Origin: JAHEKD01 sp965204695
GTDB taxonomy: Bacteria; Pseudomonadota; Gammaproteobacteria; Arenicellales; JAHEKD01
Assembly: GCA_965204695.1 (NCBI GenBank)
Contig: OZ242007.1
Span: 2,170,001-2,234,000 of the forward strand
DNA length: 64,000 nucleotides
Direction: 5' to 3'
The translations under genes and the position numbers were made by a program. Shown piece by piece: positions 9,043 through 18,961 of this stretch (the stretch's first letter is position 1; each line of letters starts with the position of its first letter). The notes under the pieces are model-generated. The model made no database searches. It had not been told where the DNA came from and saw only the letters and a program-made list of their open reading frames with translations.

Positions 9043-9344
9043 ATTTTAAAACCAATATTTTAATCAATTCATTTAGATGTTCTGATATTTTTTGTTTTTT
9101 AAGCGGATATTTGACTTAAATTTCCCAACTACTGACAGTCAAAATCGTTAGGAATTGTCTTTTTCCCGGTAAAAAGTCAATCATATTAACCGTTTACCCT
9201 GATTTATTATCATTAATGGTTAATTAAAGCCCCTAAGCCGATGAATGCATGGGCTTAAACCATAAATCTGATAAAAAATAACAAATTTAACTTTTGTTTG
9301 TGTTAATTGTATTTAATAATTCGTCCTTGTATTGGAAATAAACT
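9043..9344. other. AT-rich intergenic region before the RHS gene
   Basis: About 300 bp without a gene. It is very AT-rich and contains a weak stem pairing AAGCCC near 9228 with GGGCTT near 9250. It presumably holds the cupin terminator and the RHS promoter, but no clear -35/-10 pair or strong terminator could be fixed. Confidence 0.4.
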
Positions 9345-12300
9345 ATGACAAGGTTGTTAAGTATGGGTAGGATGTCTCGGTTTTTTCTTGTACTCGTTTT
9401 TTTCACACTGGCGATGAGTTGTTTGCCCGTATGGGCAGAATACCCCGGTGTGACCCCAGGGCGTTTTTCCGTCTCTGATTCGGGCGCAGCGAACTACACC
9501 TTGCCGATTTCGGTGCCCGCCGGTGTGGCGGGGATGAGCCCCGAGTTGGCCGTGACCTACAACAGCCAGGGCGGTAACGGCCTGATGGGGGTGGGGTTTG
9601 GTTTATCCGGCATGAGTGCCTCGATTCACCGCTGTGGGGCCTCTCACATTGTCGATGGCAAGGCCACGGGGGTGAAGTATGACGACACCGACATGCTGTG
9701 CATGAACGGTCAACGTTTAATTCGAGTCAGTGGTACGCACTGGCGTAACGGCACGGTGTATCGCCCGGAAGTGGATACCTTTGACAAAGTGGTCTATCGC
9801 ACCGGCACGACGAGTACCGGTGAGGCCACAGATTATTTTGACGTGTATACCCGTGATGGTGAGATTCATACGTATAGTTGGCGGGTGGGTGTGTCATCTG
9901 AGGGGTTATTACCCAGGCGCAATGTCAGCAGTTGGCTCAAGCATGTCGAGCAGGATCGGGCCGGAAATCGCATTCATTACCGTTATAAATCGACAGTAGA
10001 GGGTGATGGTGAACGGTTTTTACCTGATGAAATTATCTGGGGGGCGAAGAATTTAAGTGAAGGTAATCGTAAGGTTGTGTTTGAGTATCGGACACGTCCA
10101 GACCGGCGGGTGTCATATCTGAGGGGGATTAAATCGGAAAGTAAACACTTATTGTGGCGGATTAAGACCTATATTGATGATACGTTGGTCAAGGAATACC
10201 GGTTTAGTTATCAAACCTCGCCGGTGAGTGGGTTATCACGTTTGATGTCTACACAGCAATGTGGTGCAGACGGCGGGTGTCTGCCCGGGCATGCATTGAC
10301 CTGGCAGGATACCCGCCAAGGGTTTGACGCCAGTACGGCCCAGGCCATAGCCTATCAACTGCCGGTGCCGCTCTATGACTATGAAATTCTGGGCAATAGT
10401 GTCAGCGGAGATGGGAATGCCGAATTTCAAACCGGTGATTTTGTTGATGTCAACAACGATGGTTATGTGGACTTCATAGAGTCTTATCGCCGTCCCGATG
10501 GGTATTCGGTTAAGCGGCTCTGGCAAAACACGGGCACGGGCTGGGTGAATATCGGTGCGGCCCTGGATTTTCCCGTTCGTGATTATCACATGATCAGTAC
10601 CCAACCCATTCTTTTAGAGGTGGTCCAACAAGCTCACTATGTGGATGTCAATGGGGATGGTTATGTGGATATTGTGCGGGCCTATAAACGGGCGGGCAGT
10701 AGTGTTCAGGAAGTCTGGCTGAATGATCAAAGTGGCTTCAACTGGACAAAATCCTTAACATTTGTGCCGCCCACGGTGATCAATAACTATGATCATCTTG
10801 ATAACGGGCGTGGGATTCAACAAGGGCATTTGGTTGATGTCAATGGGGATGGGCTGGTGGATTGGGTGCGGTCTTATCTGAGTAAATCGGGGACCGAATA
10901 TCGAAGTACCTGGGTGAATAATGGTGTGCGTTGGATTCCCAATGAACCCTACAAACTCCCAGCGGAGGCGTATCTGGATGATTACCGTAGTGCTCAAAAT
11001 GTCCAACTTTCGGTCAAACGTACCGAATTTGAGGATTTAAATGGCGATGGGCTGGTGGATTTAATTCAGGCCATGGTGAGTCCGGATACGGGATTGGAAA
11101 GTGGAAAACCGTATCGTCAAGTCTGGCTGAACTCAGGGGATACGAGTAGCGGTAGTCCCTGGGTAGAGTCCAGTGATTACCTTTTACCCGATTACATCAC
11201 CGATTACACCCGTTTGAATGTGATTCGATCAGACGGCAGTTACGGCCCGAATCTGGGCCAACGCCGTGGTGATTTCATTGACGTCAATGGCGATGGGTTG
11301 GTGGATTGGGTGCGGGCCTATCTGGATGCCCAAGACCGGCAGGCCTACCGGTCTACATGGTTGAATACGGGCAAGGGTTGGGTCTTCGATGGGGATTATG
11401 AATTAAAGGGGCCGGTGATCCGTGATTATTTATCCAACAGTGCACTGCAGACGACGGGGACGTTCATGGACATTAACCGTGATGGGTTGGTGGATTGGCT
11501 GGTGTCGTACATCAGCCGCAGTGGTGAGGGCTATCAGCGGGCGTACTTAAATACCGGGTCGGGGTGGCAACGTGATGATGCGTATCATTTACCCAATTAT
11601 CTGATCAACATGAAGATCAACAAAAAGAATCTGCCGATGCGCTACGGGGTGTTATTAGATATCAATGGGGATGGGTCGACGGATTACCTTCGTGCTGTGA
11701 ACACCCGCAGTGGGACATCGATCATCTATACCCACCTGGGTCATGCCAAGCCGGCGGATATGGTTGAGACGATTACGGATAGTTTGCAGGCAGTCACCAC
11801 CATTACCTATAAATCGATGATGGATGATTCGGTGTATGCGGTGGGTTCAGGCCCATTTAGCTACCGTCATCAAAAAGTGTACGGTCCGAACCCGATTGTG
11901 TCCCAGACCCGTCAGAGTAACGGTGTGGGGGGGGAGTATTTACTTCAATATTTTTATTACTATGCCCGTGGAGACGGTAAACGGGGCTATCAGGGGTTTG
12001 CCCAGCGCCGGGTGTGGGACCCGGTTCGAAAGCTGTTATCGGTGAAGGATTTGTATCAAGAGTTTCCGGCCACAGGCATGCTCAAACGTGAGCAGGTGTA
12101 TCGAGCGGATGCGGTGACGTCGAGTGGGGGGCTCAGTGGTAGTTACCAATTGCTCAGCCAGAGCGTGAATTTTATTAAACGAAAAAGCACCTTTGCCGAG
12201 CAGGGCAGTGTTGAGAATGTGGATCAACTTGTCCATCCCAGTGGCAAGACGACCTATGCCCCGCGTATTCGTCGTACCCGGCATCTGGCGTATGAATGGG

Positions 12301-14738
12301 GTCAACCGACCCCGATTCGATCGGTGTGGACCGAGACGTATTATGACGCCTATGTCAATCCCGCCACCGTTCGTGTGGTGACATTACCCGGTGCCGGTGC
12401 GGCCTATGAGAGCCTGACGTTGGCCGATCATTTTTATACCTATACCCACACCACATACCAAAACACCCCGGGCACGTGGTTAATCGGGCTACCGACAAAC
12501 GTGAAGGTGACCAAACATGCTCCAGGTAAAACCAATCATGTCAGTTTAAAACAAACGCAGTTTAATGGCCTTGGAAAACCACAAGTGGTGGTGGTTGAAC
12601 CCAATCGAGCTGAGGTGAGATTGACGACGACTTATGGCTATGATGGATTCGGGAATAAAATCAGTAAGCGACTCCAGGGCCAAGGCATTGAAGATCGATT
12701 AACAACTACACACTATGATGTTAAAGGTGTGCATGTCATTGAAGCAAGAAATGCGCAGCAACACGTAACCACGTATACCCATGATAGCCGCTGTGATGGA
12801 ATTGCGACCAAGACGGATGCCAATAATTTGACCACGATGACCACCTATGATCAGTTCTGCCGTGTGATTCGTGTTGATTATCCTGATACAACCTGGAAAA
12901 CAACCGGGTATGGGTTCACACCCTTGAGGATTATCAATCGAGCCAAGGGTCAACCCGATGTCACCACGTACTTTGATCGCTTAGGCCGGGAAATTAAAAA
13001 AGAAAAACAAGGCTTTGATGGTCGATTAATCATCACCGAGAAGCGATACAATTGGAAGAAACTACTGGTTGAAGAATCGTTACCCTACTACCCAGGCGAC
13101 ACCGTTTATTCGACTAAGTATTATTACGATGCGATTAATCGTCTTTACTTAACGCGAAAACCGGATCATTCAGATACCCAAACAACCTATAACGGGTTGA
13201 CCATCACCACGACCAATGCCCTGGGTCAAACGCATACTGAAATCAAAAATGTGATAGGTCAATTGAAAACAGTGATAGATACTGACGGAAATCAATTGCA
13301 CTATGACTATAATGCCTTGGGTAATTTAATTGCTACAACCGATCCAAAAGGTAATCAAGTTAAGGCGGGCTATGACCAGATGGGCCGCAAGATCTACAAT
13401 GATGACCCGGATATGGGTTATTGGGAATACGACTATGATGTGCTGGGCAATCTGATCTGGCAAACCGATGCCAAGGATCAAGTCATCACCATCAAGTATG
13501 ACAAATTGAATCGACGAGTCGAGCGAACGACAGCCGAAGGCACCAGCACCTGGGCGTATGACCAAGCGGCCAATGGTATTGGCAGGCTGACTCAAACAAA
13601 TGGTCCCAATGGCTATCAGCGTCGTCATACCTATGATGATATTAGCCGTCTTAAATATACCTATGAAACCATTGATGGGCTGCAGATGGCCAGTTATCAA
13701 CAGTATAACGCTCACGGCAAGCTGGCCGAGATCCGTTACCCGGGCCGCACACTCCCCGGGGTGCCTGGTTATTTAGACCGGATTCAGTTTAGTTATACCT
13801 CACAGGGCTATTTACAACAGGTTTACAAACGTATTTGGGATGCCAGTACCGGTACGGGCACCGATGAAGAGCTATGGGTGGCCGAGGCGATGGATGCCAA
13901 GGGCAGCATCACCCAGGAACGGTATGGGAATGGGGTAAATGTCGCCCGAACCTATCACCCGACGCGTAATTTCTTAAGGCAGATCAACAGTCACCTGGGC
14001 AGTACCCCGATTCAGGATTTAACCTACTGGATGGATGAGATCGGTAATTTAAAACTCAGGCGTGATGATCTACGCGGTGTGCATGAAAACTTCAGCTATG
14101 ATGATTTAAACCGGTTAACTGAAAATCGAGCAACGCTACCCGATCCGCTAGGAGGAACGGGTACCTTAACGGTGAGTGTTAACTATGAATACGATGAGTT
14201 AGGGAATCTTATTTATCGTTCTGATGTGGGCCAAATGAGCTACGGTGAGAACGGCTATGGCCCCCATGCCGTGACCTCGGTGGATAATATTGACCACCAC
14301 CCTGAGCCGACTCAAACCCGTAATCCTTATGGGAATTATGAGTATGATGCCAATGGTAATCTGACGATGAGTGGTTTAACCACCGTGGGTTGGACGTCCT
14401 TTAATAAGCCCAAGCAGATGGTGAGCAATATTAATGGCACGTTCAGGGGCTTAAGTTTTACCTATGGGTCTGAGTTTCAGCGTATTACTAAAACCACCAT
14501 GAATGGCGGTAAGCATATTCGTTTTTATCATGATGGCAAGATGGAGCACATTACCGATGGGGATGACACGTTCTGGAAATATTATATTCCGGTGGGCAAG
14601 GCGACCCTTGAGATCAAGTACGAGCAGGAGGGTGAGAATATATCCACCAGTACCTATACCCAGGTTGAGAAGCAGTACTTGTTTAAAGTGTTAAACAGCG
14701 TGCAAAAATGGACAGTTTCGGGGGTGATCAGCGTGTAA
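9345..14738 (+). CDS. SpvB/FG-GAP/RHS (YD-repeat) protein, 5' part, interrupted by IS21 element
   Basis: A secreted giant protein, truncated here at 1797 residues. A signal peptide (about 1-31, ending PVWA) is followed by an SpvB-like N-terminal domain (YPGVTPGRFSVSDSGAANY, VTYNSQGGNGLMGVGF). At residues about 360-785 there are seven FG-GAP/VCBS-type repeats with calcium-binding D-x-N-x-D-G-x-x-D loops (VDVNNDGYVD, VDVNGDGLVD, and similar). Many YD repeats follow (YDELGNLIYR, YEYDANGNLT). The RHS shell normally encloses a C-terminal toxin. An IS21 element enters after TTTAAAG at 14682-14688, so the last 17 codons and the stop are IS sequence. The true gene resumes at 17189 in the same frame; rejoined, it would encode about 2157 residues. 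Confidence 0.9.
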   Translation: MTRLLSMGRMSRFFLVLVFFTLAMSCLPVWAEYPGVTPGRFSVSDSGAANYTLPISVPAGVAGMSPELAVTYNSQGGNGLMGVGFGLSGMSASIHRCGASHIVDGKATGVKYDDTDMLCMNGQRLIRVSGTHWRNGTVYRPEVDTFDKVVYRTGTTSTGEATDYFDVYTRDGEIHTYSWRVGVSSEGLLPRRNVSSWLKHVEQDRAGNRIHYRYKSTVEGDGERFLPDEIIWGAKNLSEGNRKVVFEYRTRPDRRVSYLRGIKSESKHLLWRIKTYIDDTLVKEYRFSYQTSPVSGLSRLMSTQQCGADGGCLPGHALTWQDTRQGFDASTAQAIAYQLPVPLYDYEILGNSVSGDGNAEFQTGDFVDVNNDGYVDFIESYRRPDGYSVKRLWQNTGTGWVNIGAALDFPVRDYHMISTQPILLEVVQQAHYVDVNGDGYVDIVRAYKRAGSSVQEVWLNDQSGFNWTKSLTFVPPTVINNYDHLDNGRGIQQGHLVDVNGDGLVDWVRSYLSKSGTEYRSTWVNNGVRWIPNEPYKLPAEAYLDDYRSAQNVQLSVKRTEFEDLNGDGLVDLIQAMVSPDTGLESGKPYRQVWLNSGDTSSGSPWVESSDYLLPDYITDYTRLNVIRSDGSYGPNLGQRRGDFIDVNGDGLVDWVRAYLDAQDRQAYRSTWLNTGKGWVFDGDYELKGPVIRDYLSNSALQTTGTFMDINRDGLVDWLVSYISRSGEGYQRAYLNTGSGWQRDDAYHLPNYLINMKINKKNLPMRYGVLLDINGDGSTDYLRAVNTRSGTSIIYTHLGHAKPADMVETITDSLQAVTTITYKSMMDDSVYAVGSGPFSYRHQKVYGPNPIVSQTRQSNGVGGEYLLQYFYYYARGDGKRGYQGFAQRRVWDPVRKLLSVKDLYQEFPATGMLKREQVYRADAVTSSGGLSGSYQLLSQSVNFIKRKSTFAEQGSVENVDQLVHPSGKTTYAPRIRRTRHLAYEWGQPTPIRSVWTETYYDAYVNPATVRVVTLPGAGAAYESLTLADHFYTYTHTTYQNTPGTWLIGLPTNVKVTKHAPGKTNHVSLKQTQFNGLGKPQVVVVEPNRAEVRLTTTYGYDGFGNKISKRLQGQGIEDRLTTTHYDVKGVHVIEARNAQQHVTTYTHDSRCDGIATKTDANNLTTMTTYDQFCRVIRVDYPDTTWKTTGYGFTPLRIINRAKGQPDVTTYFDRLGREIKKEKQGFDGRLIITEKRYNWKKLLVEESLPYYPGDTVYSTKYYYDAINRLYLTRKPDHSDTQTTYNGLTITTTNALGQTHTEIKNVIGQLKTVIDTDGNQLHYDYNALGNLIATTDPKGNQVKAGYDQMGRKIYNDDPDMGYWEYDYDVLGNLIWQTDAKDQVITIKYDKLNRRVERTTAEGTSTWAYDQAANGIGRLTQTNGPNGYQRRHTYDDISRLKYTYETIDGLQMASYQQYNAHGKLAEIRYPGRTLPGVPGYLDRIQFSYTSQGYLQQVYKRIWDASTGTGTDEELWVAEAMDAKGSITQERYGNGVNVARTYHPTRNFLRQINSHLGSTPIQDLTYWMDEIGNLKLRRDDLRGVHENFSYDDLNRLTENRATLPDPLGGTGTLTVSVNYEYDELGNLIYRSDVGQMSYGENGYGPHAVTSVDNIDHHPEPTQTRNPYGNYEYDANGNLTMSGLTTVGWTSFNKPKQMVSNINGTFRGLSFTYGSEFQRITKTTMNGGKHIRFYHDGKMEHITDGDDTFWKYYIPVGKATLEIKYEQEGENISTSTYTQVEKQYLFKVLNSVQKWTVSGVISV

Positions 14739-14803
14739 AACTGAACACCATACTATTAACTGTCTCGGAGTTAAGAATCCGAGGAAACTGTCAGGTGATC
14801 TGC

Positions 14804-16303
14804 ATGCATATCTGTACCAAGATACGACGAATGTGTTTAGTCGACGGCCGCAATGTCAGCGAAGTGGCCCGTGAATTTAATGTATCGCGCACGACCGTAT
14901 ATAAATATTTAAATGAATCCAACGAACCGGTTTACCAGCGTTCAGTTCCTATCGTCTGTCCGAAGCTGGAGTCATTCAAACCCCAGCTAATCGAATGGCT
15001 TGAAGTAGATGCCACCCGTTCAGTACGGGCTCGACGTACTGCTGTCCAATTGTATGAGGGCATTCAACTTCAGGGTTATCGAGGGGCGTATGACAGCGTT
15101 CAGCGGTTTGTCAAAGCCTGGAAGGACCAGTCCAGTCAGTCGATCAAACAGGCCTATATACCCTTGATCTTTGCACCGGGTGAAGCGTGTCAGTTTGACT
15201 GGTCACACGAGCAGATTATCTTGGGGGGTTGTAACGTCAAGATTAAGCTGGCTCATTTTAGATTATGCCATTCACGTAAATCGTATCTACGCGCGTATTC
15301 CAGAGAAACCCAGGAGATGGTCTTTGATGCACATATCCGGGCGTTTGAGTTCTTCGATGGATTACCGAAGAAGATGATATACGATAACCCTAAGCCGATC
15401 GTGAATAGCATTCTCCAAGGTAAACACCGAGAGTTTAATCGGCGTTTTTTAAGCCTGATGAATCATTATCTGATAGAACCGATTGCCTGCACGCCGGCTG
15501 CAGGCTGGGAGAAAGGTCAGGTTGAACGCCAAGTCGGTATTATGCGTCAGCGATTATTTGTGCCACGGTCAACGTTTGCGGATTTAAATGAATTAAACCA
15601 ATGGCTGGAACAACGCTGTAAGCAGATGGGTCAACGTCCACACCCCACGAATAAATCCATGTTAATTGATGAGGTCTTTGCCGAGGAACAAGCCCACTTG
15701 CGTGGTGCCATCGTGGCTTTTGATGGGTATTATGAACGTTTAGCGCGTGTACATGCGACCTGTGTGGTGCACTATGATCGCAACCAATACTCGGTACCGT
15801 GTCAGTATGTCGGTCAGGTAGTCTCTGTACGAGCGTATGCCACACTCATTAAAGTTGTCGTCAATGACGTGGTGGTCGCCGAACATCAGCGCTCGTTTGC
15901 ACGAGACCAAATGATCTTTGATCCCTGGCATTATTTGCCAGTGCTTGAGATTAAACCGGGTGCGTTGCGCAACGGTGCCCCGTTTGTCGATTGGGAATTA
16001 CCTAAAGCGTTGTTAACGCTTAAAGCCCGCTATCTCAAACGTGACGGGGGTGATCGGGAGTTTGTGCAATTATTACTATTGGTTCGTCAGCATGGCCTGG
16101 AAACCGTGAGTGTAGCCTGTGAATTAGCATTAGATGCAAAGACAACCCAACTATCGGTCATTACCAATCTGGTGCATCGATTAATTGAATCTGAGCCGAT
16201 TCAAGCGATGACGATCACCGATGCCCCGGTACTGAGCGTTCCACCAGTGGCTAATGTAGGTCGGTATGATCAACTTTGCGCCCAGGAGGTCAATCATGCT
16301 TGA
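14804..16303 (+). CDS. istA: IS21 family transposase IstA
   Basis: DDE-type transposase of about 499 residues. An N-terminal helix-turn-helix (VSEVAREFNVSRTTVYKYL) precedes the rve-type catalytic core: first Asp in CQFDWSHEQI, second Asp in MIYDNPKP, Glu in GWEKGQVERQVG. A C-terminal Mu-type domain follows (CVVHYDRNQYSVPCQY). The start at 14804 is chosen because AGGTGA lies 5 bp before it and the helix-turn-helix follows closely; an in-frame ATG at 14708 would add 32 unconvincing residues. All catalytic residues are present, so the enzyme looks functional. istB follows with an 8-bp overlap. Confidence 0.93.
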   Translation: MHICTKIRRMCLVDGRNVSEVAREFNVSRTTVYKYLNESNEPVYQRSVPIVCPKLESFKPQLIEWLEVDATRSVRARRTAVQLYEGIQLQGYRGAYDSVQRFVKAWKDQSSQSIKQAYIPLIFAPGEACQFDWSHEQIILGGCNVKIKLAHFRLCHSRKSYLRAYSRETQEMVFDAHIRAFEFFDGLPKKMIYDNPKPIVNSILQGKHREFNRRFLSLMNHYLIEPIACTPAAGWEKGQVERQVGIMRQRLFVPRSTFADLNELNQWLEQRCKQMGQRPHPTNKSMLIDEVFAEEQAHLRGAIVAFDGYYERLARVHATCVVHYDRNQYSVPCQYVGQVVSVRAYATLIKVVVNDVVVAEHQRSFARDQMIFDPWHYLPVLEIKPGALRNGAPFVDWELPKALLTLKARYLKRDGGDREFVQLLLLVRQHGLETVSVACELALDAKTTQLSVITNLVHRLIESEPIQAMTITDAPVLSVPPVANVGRYDQLCAQEVNHA

Positions 16304-17057
16304 ACTCGTCGATGAACTCAAAGCGCTAAAACTGCACGGCATGGCTGACTGTTTGCCTGAGCTGATCGATTCACCTCGCACCAAGGTCACTCTGCAATCC
16401 GGGTTAATCAAATTGATGGATGCCGAACGCGCTGACCGAGAGGTCAGACGACTAAACTACCAGATGAAAGTCGCCAAGTTCCCACACCATCGCGATCTAC
16501 AACAATTTGATTTTACCCAGTCCAAGGTTGAACAATCCCTCATCAAAGATTTAGCACAAGCCGATTTTATGGATCGAGCTCACAACTTGATCTTTGTCGG
16601 TGGCACCGGCACAGGTAAAACACATCTAGCAACCGCCATTGGTATTAAAGCCATTCATTCAGGTCGACGAGTACGCTTTTACAACGTGGTCGATCTGGTG
16701 AATTTGCTCATCAAAGAACAGCAGGACGATAAACAGGGACGACTGGCACGGATTATGCAGCCCTTGGATGCTGTTATCTTCGATGAACTGGGTTATTTGC
16801 CGTTTCCGGCTTCTGGTGGTGCATTGTTATTCCACCTAATCAGCAAGTTGTATGAGAAAACAACCATCCTGTTCACCACCAATCTAAACTTCAGTGAATG
16901 GGTGCGGGTGTTTGGTGATGAGAAAATGACGACCGCTTTACTGGATCGAGTCACCCATCACTGCTCAATTATTGAAACGGGTAATGACTCGTACCGATTT
17001 AAGCAGTCCAGTTCCAAGCTCAAACTCAAGACCAACATAAAGAAAAAATCATCGTAG
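16296..17057 (+). CDS. istB: IS21 family helper ATPase IstB
   Basis: A DnaC-like AAA+ ATPase of about 253 residues that selects target DNA and assists IstA. Walker A is GGTGTGKTHLA and Walker B is VIFDELGYLPF. The N terminus MLELVDELKALKLHGMAD is typical of IstB. The start at 16296 has a strong AGGAGG 6 bp upstream and overlaps the istA stop by 8 bp, suggesting translational coupling. An earlier in-frame ATG at 16266 is less likely. No sign of decay. Confidence 0.93.
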   Translation: MLELVDELKALKLHGMADCLPELIDSPRTKVTLQSGLIKLMDAERADREVRRLNYQMKVAKFPHHRDLQQFDFTQSKVEQSLIKDLAQADFMDRAHNLIFVGGTGTGKTHLATAIGIKAIHSGRRVRFYNVVDLVNLLIKEQQDDKQGRLARIMQPLDAVIFDELGYLPFPASGGALLFHLISKLYEKTTILFTTNLNFSEWVRVFGDEKMTTALLDRVTHHCSIIETGNDSYRFKQSSSKLKLKTNIKKKSS

Positions 17058-17182
17058 GGAACTCAGGAGAAACAGCCCAACTCAAGTTCCGCTACGCTTC
17101 ACTTGAGTTGCTAATGACCGAATTATATTGAATTTAACTGTTCAGTTTTACTCGCTGATAAGTGTCCAGTTTTAAACGCTGA

Positions 17183-18325
17183 TTGACATTTAAAGATCAC
17201 TTAGGGTCAACCGATGTGATTGTGGATAACGATGGCACGATCATCGAGCGCCTGAGTTTCAATGCCTGGGGTAAACGCCGTAACTGGAGGTGGAATGAAT
17301 TCGATGAGGAAATTACCAGTTCATCCAACATCGGCTTTACCGGCCATAAGATGGATGACGAAGTGGGGTTGGTAAACATGAAGGCCCGGATTTATGATCC
17401 GGTGATTGGGCGTTTCTTGAGTCCGGATTCCATTATTCCAAATACCAAGCGTCTGCAATCGTATAATCGATACAGCTATGTGCGCAATAACCCCCTTTCC
17501 TTTACCGATCCAACAGGGCATGAGCGTGAAGCGCCCGCTCGTATAATCTATGACTGCGGCGAATGTAGGGACGGATCATTTAATAGAACCACAGTGAAGG
17601 TGTACACCGGCAAGGGTTATAAGAAGGTGGGTACATATAATAATAAACAAGTGGCACAAATTCGAAATGCTGTGCGACAAGTTACTGATCCAGGTTTGAA
17701 ACAACAGACATCAACACGCGTTGGGGCTGCGGCAGCAGTAGTCACGTATTATTCTGTTCCAGTTGGACTGTATAGTTCACCAGGAGCAGGTGGTCCTCCA
17801 GGTTCGGGTGGCGGAGGTGGCCCGGGTGGCGCAGGACCGTCTAATGGTGGTGACGGGCCGCCAGGTGGTGCTGGGATAGGTCCATCTGGTCCAGCCGGCG
17901 CGTCGGGGGGCGTTTCTGTAGGCGATGGAACGAGTAACGATCCAACGTCTGATAATTTTGGTATTGGCGGTAATAATCCAGGTGGAATTGGGGTGCCGGG
18001 TACGGCATCGAATCCAGATGACGGTCTATCAGAACCTGAAAAAATAGGAAGAGTCATTGGTACGTTTATAGGTGACAAGTTAGGTAAAGTATTTGGAGGA
18101 TTTCTAGGAGGAATGTTTGGTGGTGTGGGGGGTGCTACACTTGGCGGAATTGCAACAGGAGGGTCTTTGGGAGGTATAGTTGGCGGTGGTGTGGCTGGAG
18201 CTGCTGCTGGAGCCGCTTTAGGTGGGCATGTTGGTGGAGACCTTGGTGGGGATTTGGGAGGAGATGTGGGAGAAGGAATAGGTGGTGCTATAGGTGGATC
18301 AAATAATAGATCATTGGTAACATAA
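17183..18325 (+). CDS. RHS protein, 3' part with glycine-rich C-terminal tip
   Basis: The displaced end of the RHS gene; authentic sequence starts at the target duplication (17189). An in-frame TTG from the end of the IS at 17183 is the only nearby start. FKDHLGSTDVIVDNDG and RIYDPVIGRFLSPDSIIP followed by YVRNNPLSFTDPTG mark the end of the conserved RHS core. The roughly 265 residues beyond are variable: a short basic domain (about residues 115-190), a long Gly/Pro/Ser-rich linker, then a C-terminal tail of glycine-zipper repeats (GGATLGGIATGG, GGIVGGGVAGAAAGAALGG). Glycine zippers commonly pack in membranes, so a membrane-acting tip is possible. No enzyme motif is visible. Expression after the insertion is doubtful. 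Confidence 0.8.
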   Translation: MTFKDHLGSTDVIVDNDGTIIERLSFNAWGKRRNWRWNEFDEEITSSSNIGFTGHKMDDEVGLVNMKARIYDPVIGRFLSPDSIIPNTKRLQSYNRYSYVRNNPLSFTDPTGHEREAPARIIYDCGECRDGSFNRTTVKVYTGKGYKKVGTYNNKQVAQIRNAVRQVTDPGLKQQTSTRVGAAAAVVTYYSVPVGLYSSPGAGGPPGSGGGGGPGGAGPSNGGDGPPGGAGIGPSGPAGASGGVSVGDGTSNDPTSDNFGIGGNNPGGIGVPGTASNPDDGLSEPEKIGRVIGTFIGDKLGKVFGGFLGGMFGGVGGATLGGIATGGSLGGIVGGGVAGAAAGAALGGHVGGDLGGDLGGDVGEGIGGAIGGSNNRSLVT

Positions 18326-18382
18326 ATAGTGGTTAAGAATACTAGCTTTAGAATAACTCTGAATTAGTTTGGAGCCAGAAAA

Positions 18383-18769
18383 ATGCTTAAATTTTATCAT
18401 AAGGTTATGGATAGACTCTTGAGGACAAGTTTTCATGAATATAATCGAGATCAATATATTTTTTATCCAAATGGGAAATTTGGTAAAGCATATTTTGTTA
18501 AAGAAAGACAACAAATAAATAGAATCCAAAAATTTTATAATTTTTTTAAAAATATTTGGTTTCCAGTATGTTGCTTAATGGCAGCACTAATAAATATGAA
18601 TTTAGGTATCTACACACTGATCGGATTCATAGTATTGATCATGTTAACAACTGTAGGAGTAACAAACTATTTGAGTATTGAATTAGAAGAGGCAAAACGT
18701 AATTCAATAAAAGGAGTCAAAGGAAAAAAAGGTGCCGCCCATAAGTCGTTAAAAGTCAACCGGCCATAG
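18383..18769 (+). CDS. Small membrane protein, candidate RHS immunity protein
   Basis: 128 residues with no family I recognise. A soluble N-terminal part (about 1-50) rich in aromatic and basic residues precedes two hydrophobic segments at about 54-73 and 75-96, then a basic tail. AGCCAGAAAAATG gives only a weak ribosome site. It begins 57 bp after the RHS stop, on the same strand, and is markedly more AT-rich than the RHS core. In RHS loci the gene directly after the toxin tip usually encodes cognate immunity, and a membrane protein would suit a membrane-acting glycine-zipper tip. That role is inferred from position only. Confidence 0.6.
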   Translation: MLKFYHKVMDRLLRTSFHEYNRDQYIFYPNGKFGKAYFVKERQQINRIQKFYNFFKNIWFPVCCLMAALINMNLGIYTLIGFIVLIMLTTVGVTNYLSIELEEAKRNSIKGVKGKKGAAHKSLKVNRP

Positions 18770-18961
18770 AGGAGTGTGGTGTGACCACCCAAGGAATAGG
18801 GTTAACCGTTATTCACAGGTGCCTGCGATTTTATGTTTGAGAGCTACTTTTGAGTAAAGTGCTTCAGTCACCCATCAGGTTTTAGATGATCCATAGGTAA
18901 AGGATCTGTCCTTAGCCGCATTCGGCCCCATTAAATAATCGGTACCTTAAGATCACTAGTC

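Larger units (their letters stand above)
14689..17188 (+). mobile_element. Complete IS21-family insertion sequence inside the RHS gene
   Basis: The element is 2500 bp. Its ends are imperfect inverted repeats: TGTTAAACAGCGTGC on the left and, reversed, TGTCAATCAGCGTTT on the right, continuing to AAAA-x-TGGACA in both. A second copy of the motif (AGCG, then TAAAACTGAACA) sits just inside each end, as expected for IS21 multiple transposase-binding sites. TTTAAAG is repeated directly at 14682-14688 and 17189-17195 as a 7-bp target duplication. It carries istA and istB. A 9-bp stem (CAACTCAAG with CTTGAGTTG) follows istB at 17078-17110. Removing the element and one target copy restores the RHS frame exactly, so the insertion is probably recent. 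Confidence 0.95.

Noticed and set aside
10236..13715. Several minus-strand open frames within the RHS gene
   Set aside because: They are shadows of a long, biased coding sequence, without start signals or domain features.
17749..18078. Proline-rich open frame on the minus strand opposite the RHS glycine-rich tip
   Set aside because: It is the mirror of Gly codons (GGN) in the real plus-strand gene and has no start context or family features.
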